The notes under the pieces were generated by a model. That model made no database searches, was not told where the DNA came from, and worked only from the letters and a program-made list of their open reading frames with translations. 61,815 nucleotides of DNA from a virus: positions 1 to 61,815 of IMG/VR virus record IMGVR_UViG_3300022744_000030. One strand, given 5' to 3'. The translations under genes and the position numbers were made by a program. Below, one piece after another: positions 38,598 through 46,186 of this stretch; position 1 is the stretch's first letter; every line of letters starts with the position of its first letter.

Positions 38598-38674
38598 GCC
38601 CTGTTAGCTCAGTTGGCTAGAGCAACCCCCCTTCGCGGGGAAGGTCAGCGGTTCGAGTCCGCTACGGGGCGCCA
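38598..38674 (+). tRNA. tRNA with anticodon TTC (Glu?), unusual loop
   Basis: Acceptor GCCCTGT/ACGGGGC, D stem GCTC/GAGC, anticodon arm CCCC-CCTTCGC-GGGG, T arm AGCGG-TTCGAGT-CCGCT, GCCA end. Positions fix the anticodon as TTC, but residue 33 is C instead of the near-universal T and the first stem pair is A-A. The body looks more like Ala/Val tRNAs than Glu. Confidence 0.7.
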
Positions 38675-38897
38675 AGCATTGTTGATTAACAAGTGGAGTC
38701 AAGAAAGTGACCCTTTCCACTCCGTTCCGTTAGTGCAATAATACTGCAAACCACTATGTCGTAAGTCCACAACATTTCTACGACTTGACATACGCTGGTT
38801 TGCACTTTTCAGTGTAACCACTGACATACAGTATCAGTGCGAGTATTCTTCTGAGCGAAGAATACAAGAATTAAAACTGAGTACAAAGCCATGTCAT
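38675..38897. other. Spacer in the tRNA cluster with hairpins
   Basis: No gene. A perfect 9-bp hairpin GTATTCTTC-TGAGC-GAAGAATAC lies at 38843-38865, next to a weaker dyad (CACTGA...TCAGTG). A TTGACA box near 38800 lacks a good -10. Confidence 0.45.
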
Positions 38898-38974
38898 GCC
38901 CGCCTAGCTCAGTCTGGAGAGAGCAATCGCTTATAAGCGATAGGTCGCTAGTTCGATTCTAGCGGTGGGCACCA
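38898..38974 (+). tRNA. tRNA, probably Ile (TAT), atypical anticodon loop
   Basis: Acceptor GCCCGCC/GGTGGGC, D stem GCTC/GAGC, T arm GCTAG-TTCGATT-CTAGC, ACCA end. The anticodon region ATCGC-TTATAA-GCGAT pairs with only a 6-nt loop; read as CTTATAA it gives TAT (Ile), as in standard Ile loops. The identity is uncertain. Confidence 0.7.
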
Positions 38975-38981
38975 GAATTGA

Positions 38982-39030
38982 TGCGGAGTAGTTCAGTCCG
39001 GTAGAACAGCGTTATACAAGGGCAATTCAG
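38982..39030 (+). pseudogene. 5' half of a tRNA gene interrupted by an endonuclease
   Basis: TGCGGAG-TA-GTTC-AGTCCGGTA-GAAC is a normal acceptor and D arm, after which the sequence leaves the tRNA pattern at about 39010-39020. The expected 3' acceptor strand CTCCGCA is found, with one extra A, at 39481-39488. Confidence 0.65.
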
Positions 39031-39042
39031 AGGAGGTTACAG

Positions 39043-39453
39043 GTGCATCATACCACCACAAAAGGGGACATCGGCGTTGCAATGGTTACTGCTGACTTGC
39101 TTTGTCAGGGCTATGAAGTAATGATGCCAGTATCCGCAGTATCTCCTTTCGATGTCGTAGCTTATCGCTGCGGGAAGTTCTCTAGACTTCAAGTTAAGTC
39201 TAGAGAAGTCGTAAATGGCAGGATTTCTTTTCAGCTCCGCAGAGCAATTATTTCATCAGGGAAGATTGCTCAGGTTCCTCTTTCTAGGGACGACGTAGAC
39301 GGTATTGCAGTATATTGTCCGACTACGAAGTCTTGCTATTACTTGCCGATGGAAGGTAGCCAAACAGTTACGTTGAGGATATCCGAACCGGCTAATGGTC
39401 AACGAACAGGGATCAAGTTTGCTGACGAATACAAAGTATTTAACCTGATTTAA
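39043..39453 (+). CDS. PD-(D/E)XK homing endonuclease (PDDEXK_5/I-Ssp6803I-like) inside a tRNA gene
   Basis: 136 residues from a GTG with AGGAGG seven bases upstream. TKGDIGVAMVTADLLCQGYEV, SPFDVVAYRCGKFSRLQVKSR: the FD ... QVK layout is the PD-(D/E)XK core as in group I intron-associated I-Ssp6803I relatives. The stop codon directly abuts the 3' tRNA half. The insert is too small to hold a ribozyme as well, so it is probably not an intron. Confidence 0.75.
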   Translation: MHHTTTKGDIGVAMVTADLLCQGYEVMMPVSAVSPFDVVAYRCGKFSRLQVKSREVVNGRISFQLRRAIISSGKIAQVPLSRDDVDGIAVYCPTTKSCYYLPMEGSQTVTLRISEPANGQRTGIKFADEYKVFNLI

Positions 39454-39492
39454 GCTGACGGTCGTGGGTTCAAATCCCACCTCACGCAACCA
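39454..39492 (+). pseudogene. 3' half of the interrupted tRNA gene
   Basis: GCTGACGGTC, T arm GTGGG-TTCAAAT-CCCAC, then CTCACGCA-ACCA. It pairs with the 5' half's TGCGGAG if one A is bulged. The anticodon stems of the two halves do not match well, so some sequence was lost or the halves come from two tRNAs. Confidence 0.6.
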
Positions 39493-39496
39493 ATAC

Positions 39497-39572
39497 GGAT
39501 TCTTAGCTCAGTTGGTAGAGCGGCGCCCTTACAAGGCGTAGGTCACAGGTTCGAGCCCTGTAGAATCCACCA
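39497..39572 (+). tRNA. tRNA-Val (TAC)
   Basis: Acceptor GGATTCT/AGAATCC, anticodon arm GCGCC-CTTACAA-GGCGT, T arm ACAGG-TTCGAGC-CCTGT, CCA encoded. Canonical throughout. Confidence 0.95.
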
Positions 39573-39597
39573 GTATTGGCAAAAACACGCAAGTGTT

Positions 39598-39625
39598 GAT
39601 GGTTCGAGCCCACCCATCCAGACCA
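39598..39625 (+). pseudogene. 3' tRNA remnant
   Basis: A T-arm-like GATGG-TTCGAGC-CCACC followed by CATCCAG and ACCA. No matching 5' part. Perhaps left by recombination in the cluster. Confidence 0.45.
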
Positions 39626-39627
39626 TA

Positions 39628-39692
39628 ATCATTTAGCTCTACCTCTTGGCTGTTTCTCCTTCTCCTTGGGCTCGGAGGTAGAGCTAAATGAT
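39628..39692 (+). repeat. Perfect 18-bp inverted repeat
   Basis: ATCATTTAGCTCTACCTC (39628-39645) and its exact reverse complement (39675-39692) around a 29-nt loop. Forms a long RNA hairpin at the end of the tRNA transcript, or is a protein-binding site. Confidence 0.8.
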
Positions 39693-39699
39693 AACACGG

Positions 39700-39733
39700 C
39701 CCCGCTCAGAGGTATCTCTGCTGCGGGGTTTTT
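39700..39733 (+). terminator. Strong terminator after the tRNA cluster
   Basis: CCCCGC, inner stem CAGAG-GTAT-CTCTG, GCGGGG, then TTTTT. Confidence 0.9.
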
Positions 39734-39740
39734 CACATTG

Positions 39741-39808
39741 TATTCTGAGTTCAATGCATCTAGCGTAAACACTGTCCGCAGGTGGCTTGGTGTGTTGAAC
39801 TCAGAATA
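39741..39808 (+). repeat. Perfect 14-bp inverted repeat upstream of the HNH gene
   Basis: TATTCTGAGTTCAA (39741-39754) and its exact reverse complement (39795-39808), 40-nt loop. It ends 23 bp before the ATG of the next gene. Confidence 0.75.
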
Positions 39809-39830
39809 TTTACTTACCTGCGGAGGTTAT

Positions 39831-40409
39831 ATGAAAGTTAGAGTTCCAAATGGCAGAAGTATTGCTCTCTCTAAGAGAAATACGACTCATGGAATGAGTA
39901 AGAATCCTGCCTACAGTAATTGGAAAGATATGGAAAAACGCTGCTTCAATCCAAAAAATAAACGATACAAGGATTATGCCGAGAGGGGTATATCTGTCCA
40001 TCGTGATTTCGTTGAAAGTTTCCCTACTTTCCTTAAAGAAATTGGAGAAAAGCCTGAAGGAAGTGGTTGGAGTGTTGGTAGGATAGATAACAATGCTTGG
40101 TACACATACGGTAATATCCGATGGGAGCGTATCGAACAGCAGGCTAGAAATCATTCAAAACAGCGAAACAATACTAGCGGTATTACAGGTGTCCAGATTC
40201 GTCGTAGGGAGATTTCAGGCAGAATTTACACTACTATCAGTGCCAACTGGTCCGACCCAGAAAATGGAAAGCGCACAAAAGACTTCAGTGTAGACAAGTA
40301 CGGATATGAAGTAGCTATGCAGATGGCCATCGCCTTCAGGGAGATGAAGATTAAAGAGCTGAACTCGAATGGTATAGTATATGAACCATCTCACGGGAGT
40401 AATAAATGA
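39831..40409 (+). CDS. HNH homing endonuclease with AP2-like C-terminus
   Basis: 192 residues from the ATG at 39831 with GGAGG four bases upstream. THGMSKNPAYSNWKDMEKRC, ERGISVHRDFVESFPTFLKE, SVGRIDNNAWYTYGNIRWE (HNH core), NNTSGITGVQIRRREISG (AP2 entry). Its last codons supply the ribosome site for terL, whose ATG overlaps its stop (ATGA). Directly upstream of, and probably homing into, the terL region. Confidence 0.88.
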   Translation: MKVRVPNGRSIALSKRNTTHGMSKNPAYSNWKDMEKRCFNPKNKRYKDYAERGISVHRDFVESFPTFLKEIGEKPEGSGWSVGRIDNNAWYTYGNIRWERIEQQARNHSKQRNNTSGITGVQIRRREISGRIYTTISANWSDPENGKRTKDFSVDKYGYEVAMQMAIAFREMKIKELNSNGIVYEPSHGSNK

Positions 40410-42105
40410 GTGACGACAGGTTAATCTTTGCACCATGTAGTCTGAAGCAGCAGATGATCCTGCTGGATGATGATACAGATATTCTGCTTTGCGGTGGTGG
40501 TAAACTTGTGCCTCCACGTTAAAAACAATCCTCTAACTCGGTGAAACTCTCTGCGAGACAATACCGAGCGAAGCCGCTATAATGGCGGAACGTGTAACGA
40601 CTATCTCGAAAGAGAGTACACCTAAGCGGGTGGAAACGGGGATTACCTGCTATCACAGGTAAAGATATAGTCTGATCTGCATGGCGACATGCAGCGGCCC
40701 ATTTGGGCGGGGAAGGTATAGCAAGCCTTTTTGAACACCATTGGCAGGAGGCGGGAAATCGCACGCATGCCTTACCAAGGCGTTGAAGTACATCAATGAC
40801 CCCGCAGCGCGTGTCATGATCGTCCGACGTAGCTACCCTATGCTGAAGCTGTCTGGGGGCCTTGTAGACGAATCTAAGGGCATCTACACACACTTCGGGG
40901 GTGTGCTCAAGGTTCAAGCCCTGACATGGGTATTTCCTAACGGAGCTACAATCCAGTTCGCGGCTATCCCTGACAACCTAGGCGAGTGGCAGGGGCTGCA
41001 AGCAACGAACATCCTCGTTGACGAAGCCGCAGAGTTCACACAAGAGGAAATCCTGTTCCTACTCTCACGTCTTCGTGGTGCAAAGTACAAGGGACACATG
41101 AACATCACGATGACGTGCAACCCGTCGCGTGACTCATTCCTTTACGACTGGGTTAAGTATTCACTTAATGAAGCAGATGGCATCCCAGCCAACGGAACTG
41201 AAAACATTCGCCGGTACTTCTTCAACGAGTCTGGTAAAATGTACTGGGCAGACAGTGTTGAAGAGCTTTGGGAAAAGCCTGGACAACCTCTAGGCAAGAA
41301 TCGTGACCCGTCTAAAGGCAAGATCACATTCCTTCCAAAGAGTTTCAGGTTCATCCCTCTCACGGTGTATGATAACCCGATTCTGCTGAAGAACAACCCT
41401 GGGTATCTTGCAAACCTGCTGTCACAGCCGCGTGTAAACCAGCTCCGATACCTACATGGGTCTTGGACTGCACGCGCAGAGGGTTCTGGGTTCTTCCGCA
41501 GGGACTGGGTTGAGATTGTTGACTTCCCGCCTGTTAATCCAGTCGCTGTAGTCCGAGCATGGGATATCGCTGCAAGCGTCGTTTCAGAGTCTACACCAGA
41601 CCCGGACTGGACTGCGGGAGTGAAGATGTCTAGAGATAAATACGGCATCTATTACATAGAGCATGTTCATCGTACCAGAAAGTTGACTGACGGGGTTCTC
41701 AAGGACATATCCGACACGGCAAGAAACTTTGATGGCCTAGACTGTCAAGTTACTATTCCTCGTGATCCTGGGGCGGGTGGTAAAGTAGCTAATGCATTTT
41801 TCATCAGGGCATTGGCGGAGGACGGCGTTGCAGCAAAATCTGTTGTAGTGTCTGGTCAATCTGGCAAGATACAGCGCTTCCTACCATTTTGCTCGCTTGC
41901 AGAAAGTGGAGCCGTCCGTGTAGTCCGAGGAGACTGGAACGAGGACTTCCTCTCAGAGCTGGAATGTTTTGAAGGCTCCCGCAATCAACATGACGACATG
42001 GTGGACGCCACATCCGACGCATTCAACACATTGTCGCGTCAAGTTCAACTCCCGACGTTCGCAGTACCCGTGCTTTCACAAGCAAGTCCTGTGCCAACTG
42101 TGTAG
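40406..42105 (+). CDS. terL: Terminase large subunit, split by a group I intron (exons 40406-40501 and 40744-42105)
   Basis: Exon 1 (32 codons) ends LLCGGG; exon 2 starts AGGGKSH; joined they give the Walker A motif CGGGAGGGKSH in a 485-residue protein. Walker B is ILVDEAAEFT near residue 120; the nuclease domain has RAWDIAAS near 275, a PRDPGAGG segment and NQHDDMVDATSDAF at the end. TerL cuts and pumps DNA into proheads. Unspliced, exon 1 stops after 38 codons, so packaging depends on splicing. Confidence 0.93.
40502..40743 (+). other. ORF-less group I intron in terL (Walker A)
   Basis: 242 nt. The 5' exon ends in T (GGT) and the intron in G (ACCATTG), as group I rules require. It contains GGGGATTACC and AAGATATAGTCTGATC with a GC hairpin (GCATGGCGACATGC), matching the 3' part of the polymerase intron. 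No endonuclease inside, but an HNH gene lies immediately upstream. Confidence 0.87.
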
Positions 42106-42108
42106 GAC

Positions 42109-42137
42109 TTGACAAATACATAAAGCCGTGCTACAAT
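42109..42137 (+). promoter_or_regulatory. Promoter of the head-gene operon
   Basis: TTGACA, 17 bp, TACAAT: near-consensus, 24 bp upstream of the portal start. Confidence 0.8.
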
Positions 42138-42161
42138 CACGGCAATCAAAGGAGCAATTAC

Positions 42162-43673
42162 ATGCCTGAAGCGAATACGCCGGAGGGCGTAGACCCCGCT
42201 GCCCTGGCTCCAGACCCGCAAGCAGTCGTCCCGCGACTCAAGCTCGGCGAGCAAGGTGTCCTAGGTCTTAAGACCAGCAACAAGCGAATTCTCGAAGAAG
42301 CTCAACAAGCTTTCCGCTATCCTAACTTCATTTCAACAGTGAACGAAATGCGCAACAACCCTACGGTTGGTGCGGCTATGAATGTTTACAGAATGATGAT
42401 GGCGCGTGTTCCGTGGAGCGTTGAGCCTGCTGAAGATGCCACCGACCAAGACAAGGCTCGGGCAGAGGCTATCCACACGATGATGCACGACATGGACGGC
42501 TCTTGGTCGTCTTTCATTGAAAGTGTCGTCCCGTACCTTGAGTATGGCTTTGCTGTAAACGAGATTGTATTGCGACGCAGACTGAAGCGCAACGGGTCTA
42601 AGCACAACGATGGACTCATTGGGCTGAAAAAGCTTGCACCTCGCAGCCAAGACACGATCTGTGGGTGGGTGTTCTCTGAGGATGGTGCAGACCTTATCAA
42701 AGTAGAACAGTCGCTCACCCACATTGAAAACGCCTACCGTTTCCAAAATCGCACAAATGTCAATGGACGCCTTGAAATTGACAGAGAGAAGTTCCTACTA
42801 TTCTCGGCAAGCGCGACAAAAGGAAACCCAGAAGGCAATTCGATCTACAAAAACATCTACCTCGCATTCAAGCAGCTTTCTCTGCTCCAAAATCAAGAGC
42901 TGGTGGGTATTGCAAAAGATGTTCAAGGTATTCTCAAGATCACAATTCCTCCGCGATATCTTGACCCAAATGCTTCGCCAGAAGACAAAGCTGCAGTAGC
43001 CGCATTCCAGACGATCATCGACAACTACAACGCTGGCACCCAGCGCGGCCTGCTTGTCCCGAACATGATCGACCCGGAATCTAAGCTTCCGCTGTTTACC
43101 TACGACTTGATGGAGTCCAAGGGCGGTGCGAAATACGATACAGAGTCTGTTATCCGTCGCCTACAAGGTGACATCCTTTCTGCTCTCAGTGTCGATATCC
43201 TCAAGCTCGGCGCTGAAGGTTCTGGCTCATTTTCTCTCGCCGAGAGTAAGAGTTCTGTTCTTGCGCTTGCAATCGACTACCGCCTTCGTGAAGTCGCTGA
43301 AGTGCTTAACTCTCACCTCATGCGTACATTGTACGAAATGAATGGCTGGGACACAAGCAAGATGGCAAAGTTTGTCTACTCTGACATCGAAGAAGTCAGC
43401 CTCGAAGAATTCAGCAAGGCAGTGCAGCGAGTGTTCTCCACAAGTGCCATTGAAGTTGATCGCTCTGTTCTCAACCGCGTCCGCAAGGTTCTTGGAGTTC
43501 CTGAGAAGCCAGACGATGAGCCTGTTGACAAAGAAAACCTTCCTTCTGCCCTTGCCGGTAATTCTAGCAAGTCTGGCGCAGGAATGGAAGTAGGCACGAC
43601 TGGAAATGGGACAGCAAAGAACCCGCAAGGCGGCAAGGACACTTCCACGGCTAACGCCGACAATGCCGCTTAG
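42162..43673 (+). CDS. Portal protein (Mu gp29/DUF935-like)
   Basis: 503 residues with GGAG upstream. NPTVGAAMNVYRMMMARVPW, SFIESVVPYLEYGFAVNEIV, KFLLFSASATKGNPEGNSIY, ALSVDILKLGAEGSGSFSLA and LAIDYRLREVAEVLNSHLMR are typical of phage portals. C-terminus is low-complexity (Gly, Ser, Asn). It forms the ring through which DNA enters the head. Position after terL supports the call. Confidence 0.85.
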   Translation: MPEANTPEGVDPAALAPDPQAVVPRLKLGEQGVLGLKTSNKRILEEAQQAFRYPNFISTVNEMRNNPTVGAAMNVYRMMMARVPWSVEPAEDATDQDKARAEAIHTMMHDMDGSWSSFIESVVPYLEYGFAVNEIVLRRRLKRNGSKHNDGLIGLKKLAPRSQDTICGWVFSEDGADLIKVEQSLTHIENAYRFQNRTNVNGRLEIDREKFLLFSASATKGNPEGNSIYKNIYLAFKQLSLLQNQELVGIAKDVQGILKITIPPRYLDPNASPEDKAAVAAFQTIIDNYNAGTQRGLLVPNMIDPESKLPLFTYDLMESKGGAKYDTESVIRRLQGDILSALSVDILKLGAEGSGSFSLAESKSSVLALAIDYRLREVAEVLNSHLMRTLYEMNGWDTSKMAKFVYSDIEEVSLEEFSKAVQRVFSTSAIEVDRSVLNRVRKVLGVPEKPDDEPVDKENLPSALAGNSSKSGAGMEVGTTGNGTAKNPQGGKDTSTANADNAA

Positions 43674-43679
43674 CATAGC

Positions 43680-44378
43680 ATGGCGTACGTTTACTGGATA
43701 CACCTCCCTGAGCACATAGACATGTTCAGGGAAGGCTACATAGGCGTTACTAAACACACGTTGTCCGAGAGACTTAGGCAGCATAAGAAGGAAGCCGCTG
43801 GCGGTAGCACTTACGCTGTTCACAACGCGATTAGAAAGTACGGAAGTGATTTGATTGTGCAACCGTTACTTGAGGCGGATGAAGAGTATTGCTATTGTAT
43901 TGAGGCCAAGCTTAGACCGTCTAGGCACATCGGTTGGAACATAGCCGAAGGTGGAGGAAAGTCCCCGATGCGCGGTGTTACAGGAGAGGCCCACCCTAAC
44001 TTTGGGAAGTCTCTATCAAACGAAACCAGAGCAAAGATAGGTGTAGCCAACTCTGGTCGCAGGAATGGTCTCTACGGTAAGACTGGCGACAAGAATCCGT
44101 TCTTTGGTAAGCGGCACTCTGTGGAAACAAAGGACAAACTTAGGCACAAGCCTTGGGAGTATGCCAAATCCGACAAGTCTGTATGGGCTTCGGCAGACAC
44201 TCTATATTCGCTATTTTGCGAGTTGACGAGAAAGAGCCACTACACGCTGTCACGTATGAGTGGATTAGAAGCTTCCAAGTTGTTTGCAATCGTTCAAAAA
44301 TTCAAATCCGGTTGGATTCCAAGTAGTGATCTAAACTGGTTAGCTTTTAAGGATATTTATGGCGCATCATCTTCATAG
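43680..44378 (+). CDS. GIY-YIG homing endonuclease
   Basis: 232 residues. VYWIHLPEHIDMFREGYIGV (GIY-YIG core, here V-Y-W ... Y-I-G), RLRQHKKEA, AIRKYG, LRPSRHIGWNIAEGG, then NUMOD-type repeats (GKSLSNETRAKIG, GKRHSVETKDKLR). Inserted between portal and protease. Its last codons contain the ribosome site AAGGA of the protease, whose start overlaps it by 20 bp. Confidence 0.9.
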   Translation: MAYVYWIHLPEHIDMFREGYIGVTKHTLSERLRQHKKEAAGGSTYAVHNAIRKYGSDLIVQPLLEADEEYCYCIEAKLRPSRHIGWNIAEGGGKSPMRGVTGEAHPNFGKSLSNETRAKIGVANSGRRNGLYGKTGDKNPFFGKRHSVETKDKLRHKPWEYAKSDKSVWASADTLYSLFCELTRKSHYTLSRMSGLEASKLFAIVQKFKSGWIPSSDLNWLAFKDIYGASSS

Positions 44379-45207
44379 GTTTGCCGCCTCCATTTGGAAT
44401 CGCCCACATCTAATCACGACAGAAGCTTTCAGCGTAGTGCTCGACTACCTTGATTCCCGCAACTCGCTGGATTACAGGATGGACATTTTTGACGGCCCAG
44501 AGCCTGAAGACGATCAAGAAGAGCCGATGTACGCAAACGGCCTCGGCGTCCTTCGTGTAGATGGAAGCTTGACATACAAGCCTGTGATGACGCTCTGCGG
44601 GGAAGCTGGTACTAGCTACCAGTCTCTTGTAAATCAAGTCGAAGACATGGCCGAAGCTGGCGTAAAGACCATTGTCATGGAAGTAACGTCTGGTGGCGGC
44701 GAAGCCTCTCACGTATTCCAGGCTTGTGAAGACATCCGCGCAATTTGCGACGAAAATGATATCACACTTATCGGATATGCAGACACTATCGCAGCGTCTG
44801 CGGCTTACGCCCTCATCTGTGTGTGCGATCAAGTAATCGCTAACCCATCTGCCTCCCTCGGATCAATCGGCTGCGTTGTAGCCCTTCTCGATACGTCGAA
44901 GGCCATGGAAAATGCCGGACTGAAGCGAATCTTCGTCACATCTGGGGAATCAAAGGTTCCGTTTGCTGAGGATGGCTCATTCAAGAAGTCGTTCCTTGTA
45001 GATATTCAGTCTGACGTAGACAGGCTCAATGCAGAGTTTGCCACACACGTCAGCAAGTACACTGGTCTTGATGTAAAGACTATCACCGGATTTGAAGCCA
45101 AAATATTTGATGCTGCAACAGCAGTTGAGAAGGGGCTTGCAAATGCTGTCATGACGAATAAGCAGTTCGCTGCATACGTCTCTCAAATTCAAAAGGAAAT
45201 GCAATGA
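44359..45207 (+). CDS. Prohead protease, S49 family (lambda gpC-like)
   Basis: 282 residues. VMEVTSGGGEASHVFQACED, GYADTIAASAAYALICVCDQ (nucleophile Ser), NPSASLGSIGCVVALLD, SGESKVPFAEDG. S49 proteases in phages mature the head. Unlike lambda gpC, the scaffold part is a separate gene, coupled by an ATGA overlap. Confidence 0.85.
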   Translation: MAHHLHRFAASIWNRPHLITTEAFSVVLDYLDSRNSLDYRMDIFDGPEPEDDQEEPMYANGLGVLRVDGSLTYKPVMTLCGEAGTSYQSLVNQVEDMAEAGVKTIVMEVTSGGGEASHVFQACEDIRAICDENDITLIGYADTIAASAAYALICVCDQVIANPSASLGSIGCVVALLDTSKAMENAGLKRIFVTSGESKVPFAEDGSFKKSFLVDIQSDVDRLNAEFATHVSKYTGLDVKTITGFEAKIFDAATAVEKGLANAVMTNKQFAAYVSQIQKEMQ

Positions 45208-45740
45208 AGCAAAATACAATGCTTGCTCGCCTGATGGCGAAACTTGGAGCTTCTGAGCCTGTTGTATCCACCAGCGTCGAAACCCTTCGGGCAGAGTTTG
45301 ATGCCTTCAAGGCGTCTTCAGAAACTGCGCTTGCGGATGCTACTACTCAGCTTCAAGAGATATCTACAGCCCTTGAAACCGCCGTCGCTGCTGTTGCCGA
45401 GGCTGACGCCAAGGTAGCAGAACTCCAGGCACAACTCGAAGCTGTAAACGCCGAGAAGATTGCCGCTGAAGCTGAAGCCGCTGCAAAGCGCCTCACAGCT
45501 CGCAAGGAAAAGATTGAAGCTGCCGTAGGAACGTCAAAGTCTGGCGCCATTACGGCTGCAACTGAAACGCTTGATGACGCAGCGTTTGACGCTGTTGTGT
45601 CGGCTCTGAGCCTGTCTGTTGATGCCGAGGGCAAGACGGGCATGTTCAAAGAAGTCGGCGTAGCTGCTGAGGCTAACGCTGCGAAGGTCGAAGAATCTGC
45701 TGAAATGAAGATTCTTCGTGAAAAGTACAGCGCAAAGTAA
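45204..45740 (+). CDS. Scaffold-like coiled-coil protein
   Basis: 178 residues; residues about 20-105 form a long Ala/Glu/Lys-rich coiled coil (AEADAKVAELQAQLEAVNAE), followed by a smaller helical end. Position between protease and capsid genes and the ATGA coupling fit a scaffold (lambda Nu3-like). No direct sequence signature. Confidence 0.65.
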   Translation: MKQNTMLARLMAKLGASEPVVSTSVETLRAEFDAFKASSETALADATTQLQEISTALETAVAAVAEADAKVAELQAQLEAVNAEKIAAEAEAAAKRLTARKEKIEAAVGTSKSGAITAATETLDDAAFDAVVSALSLSVDAEGKTGMFKEVGVAAEANAAKVEESAEMKILREKYSAK

Positions 45741-45770
45741 GCGCACCCTCTTTAGCTAAAAGGAAAATCA

Positions 45771-46178
45771 ATGTCTGTTTTTGCAACTGACTCAACCCGC
45801 CTGTCTGGCGTCGTGAAGTACGAGTTTGAACCTGCTACTTCATACTGCCGTGAATCGGTGGTGCTGAATGACACAGCTAACCTCAACCTGAAGGTTGGTG
45901 CTGTTCTCGGCAAGGTAACTGCCACCGGCAAGTACAAGCTCTCGCTCTCGGCTGCTGCTGATGGCTCACAAACCCCGGCTGCGGTTCTCATCGCTGACGG
46001 TCTTGGTCTTTCGACCGACATCACCCTTACCAGCGGTACTGACGCCAAGGCAGTTGTTCTTGTTCGCGGTCCCGTGATTCTGGCTGACGCTGGTCTGCAA
46101 CTCGGAACTGGTCATACTGTGACCTCCGTGAAGACTGCTCTCGCTGGTGCCGGCCTTCTGGTCGAAACCGCAATCTAA
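45771..46178 (+). CDS. Head decoration protein (gpD-like)
   Basis: 135 residues. VVLNDTANLNLKVGAVLGKV, GSQTPAAVLIADG, VVLVRGPVILADAGLQL: the TxxNLxxGTVLG...AVLxxxV...V...GxxxL pattern of lambda gpD-type trimers that stabilise the capsid. Position just before the capsid gene agrees. Confidence 0.8.
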   Translation: MSVFATDSTRLSGVVKYEFEPATSYCRESVVLNDTANLNLKVGAVLGKVTATGKYKLSLSAAADGSQTPAAVLIADGLGLSTDITLTSGTDAKAVVLVRGPVILADAGLQLGTGHTVTSVKTALAGAGLLVETAI

Positions 46179-46186
46179 CTAATCTC

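Noticed and set aside
39000-39460. Group I intron in the split tRNA
   Set aside because: The 136-residue ORF fills almost the whole interval and I found no ATATAGTC-type core; insertion is simpler.
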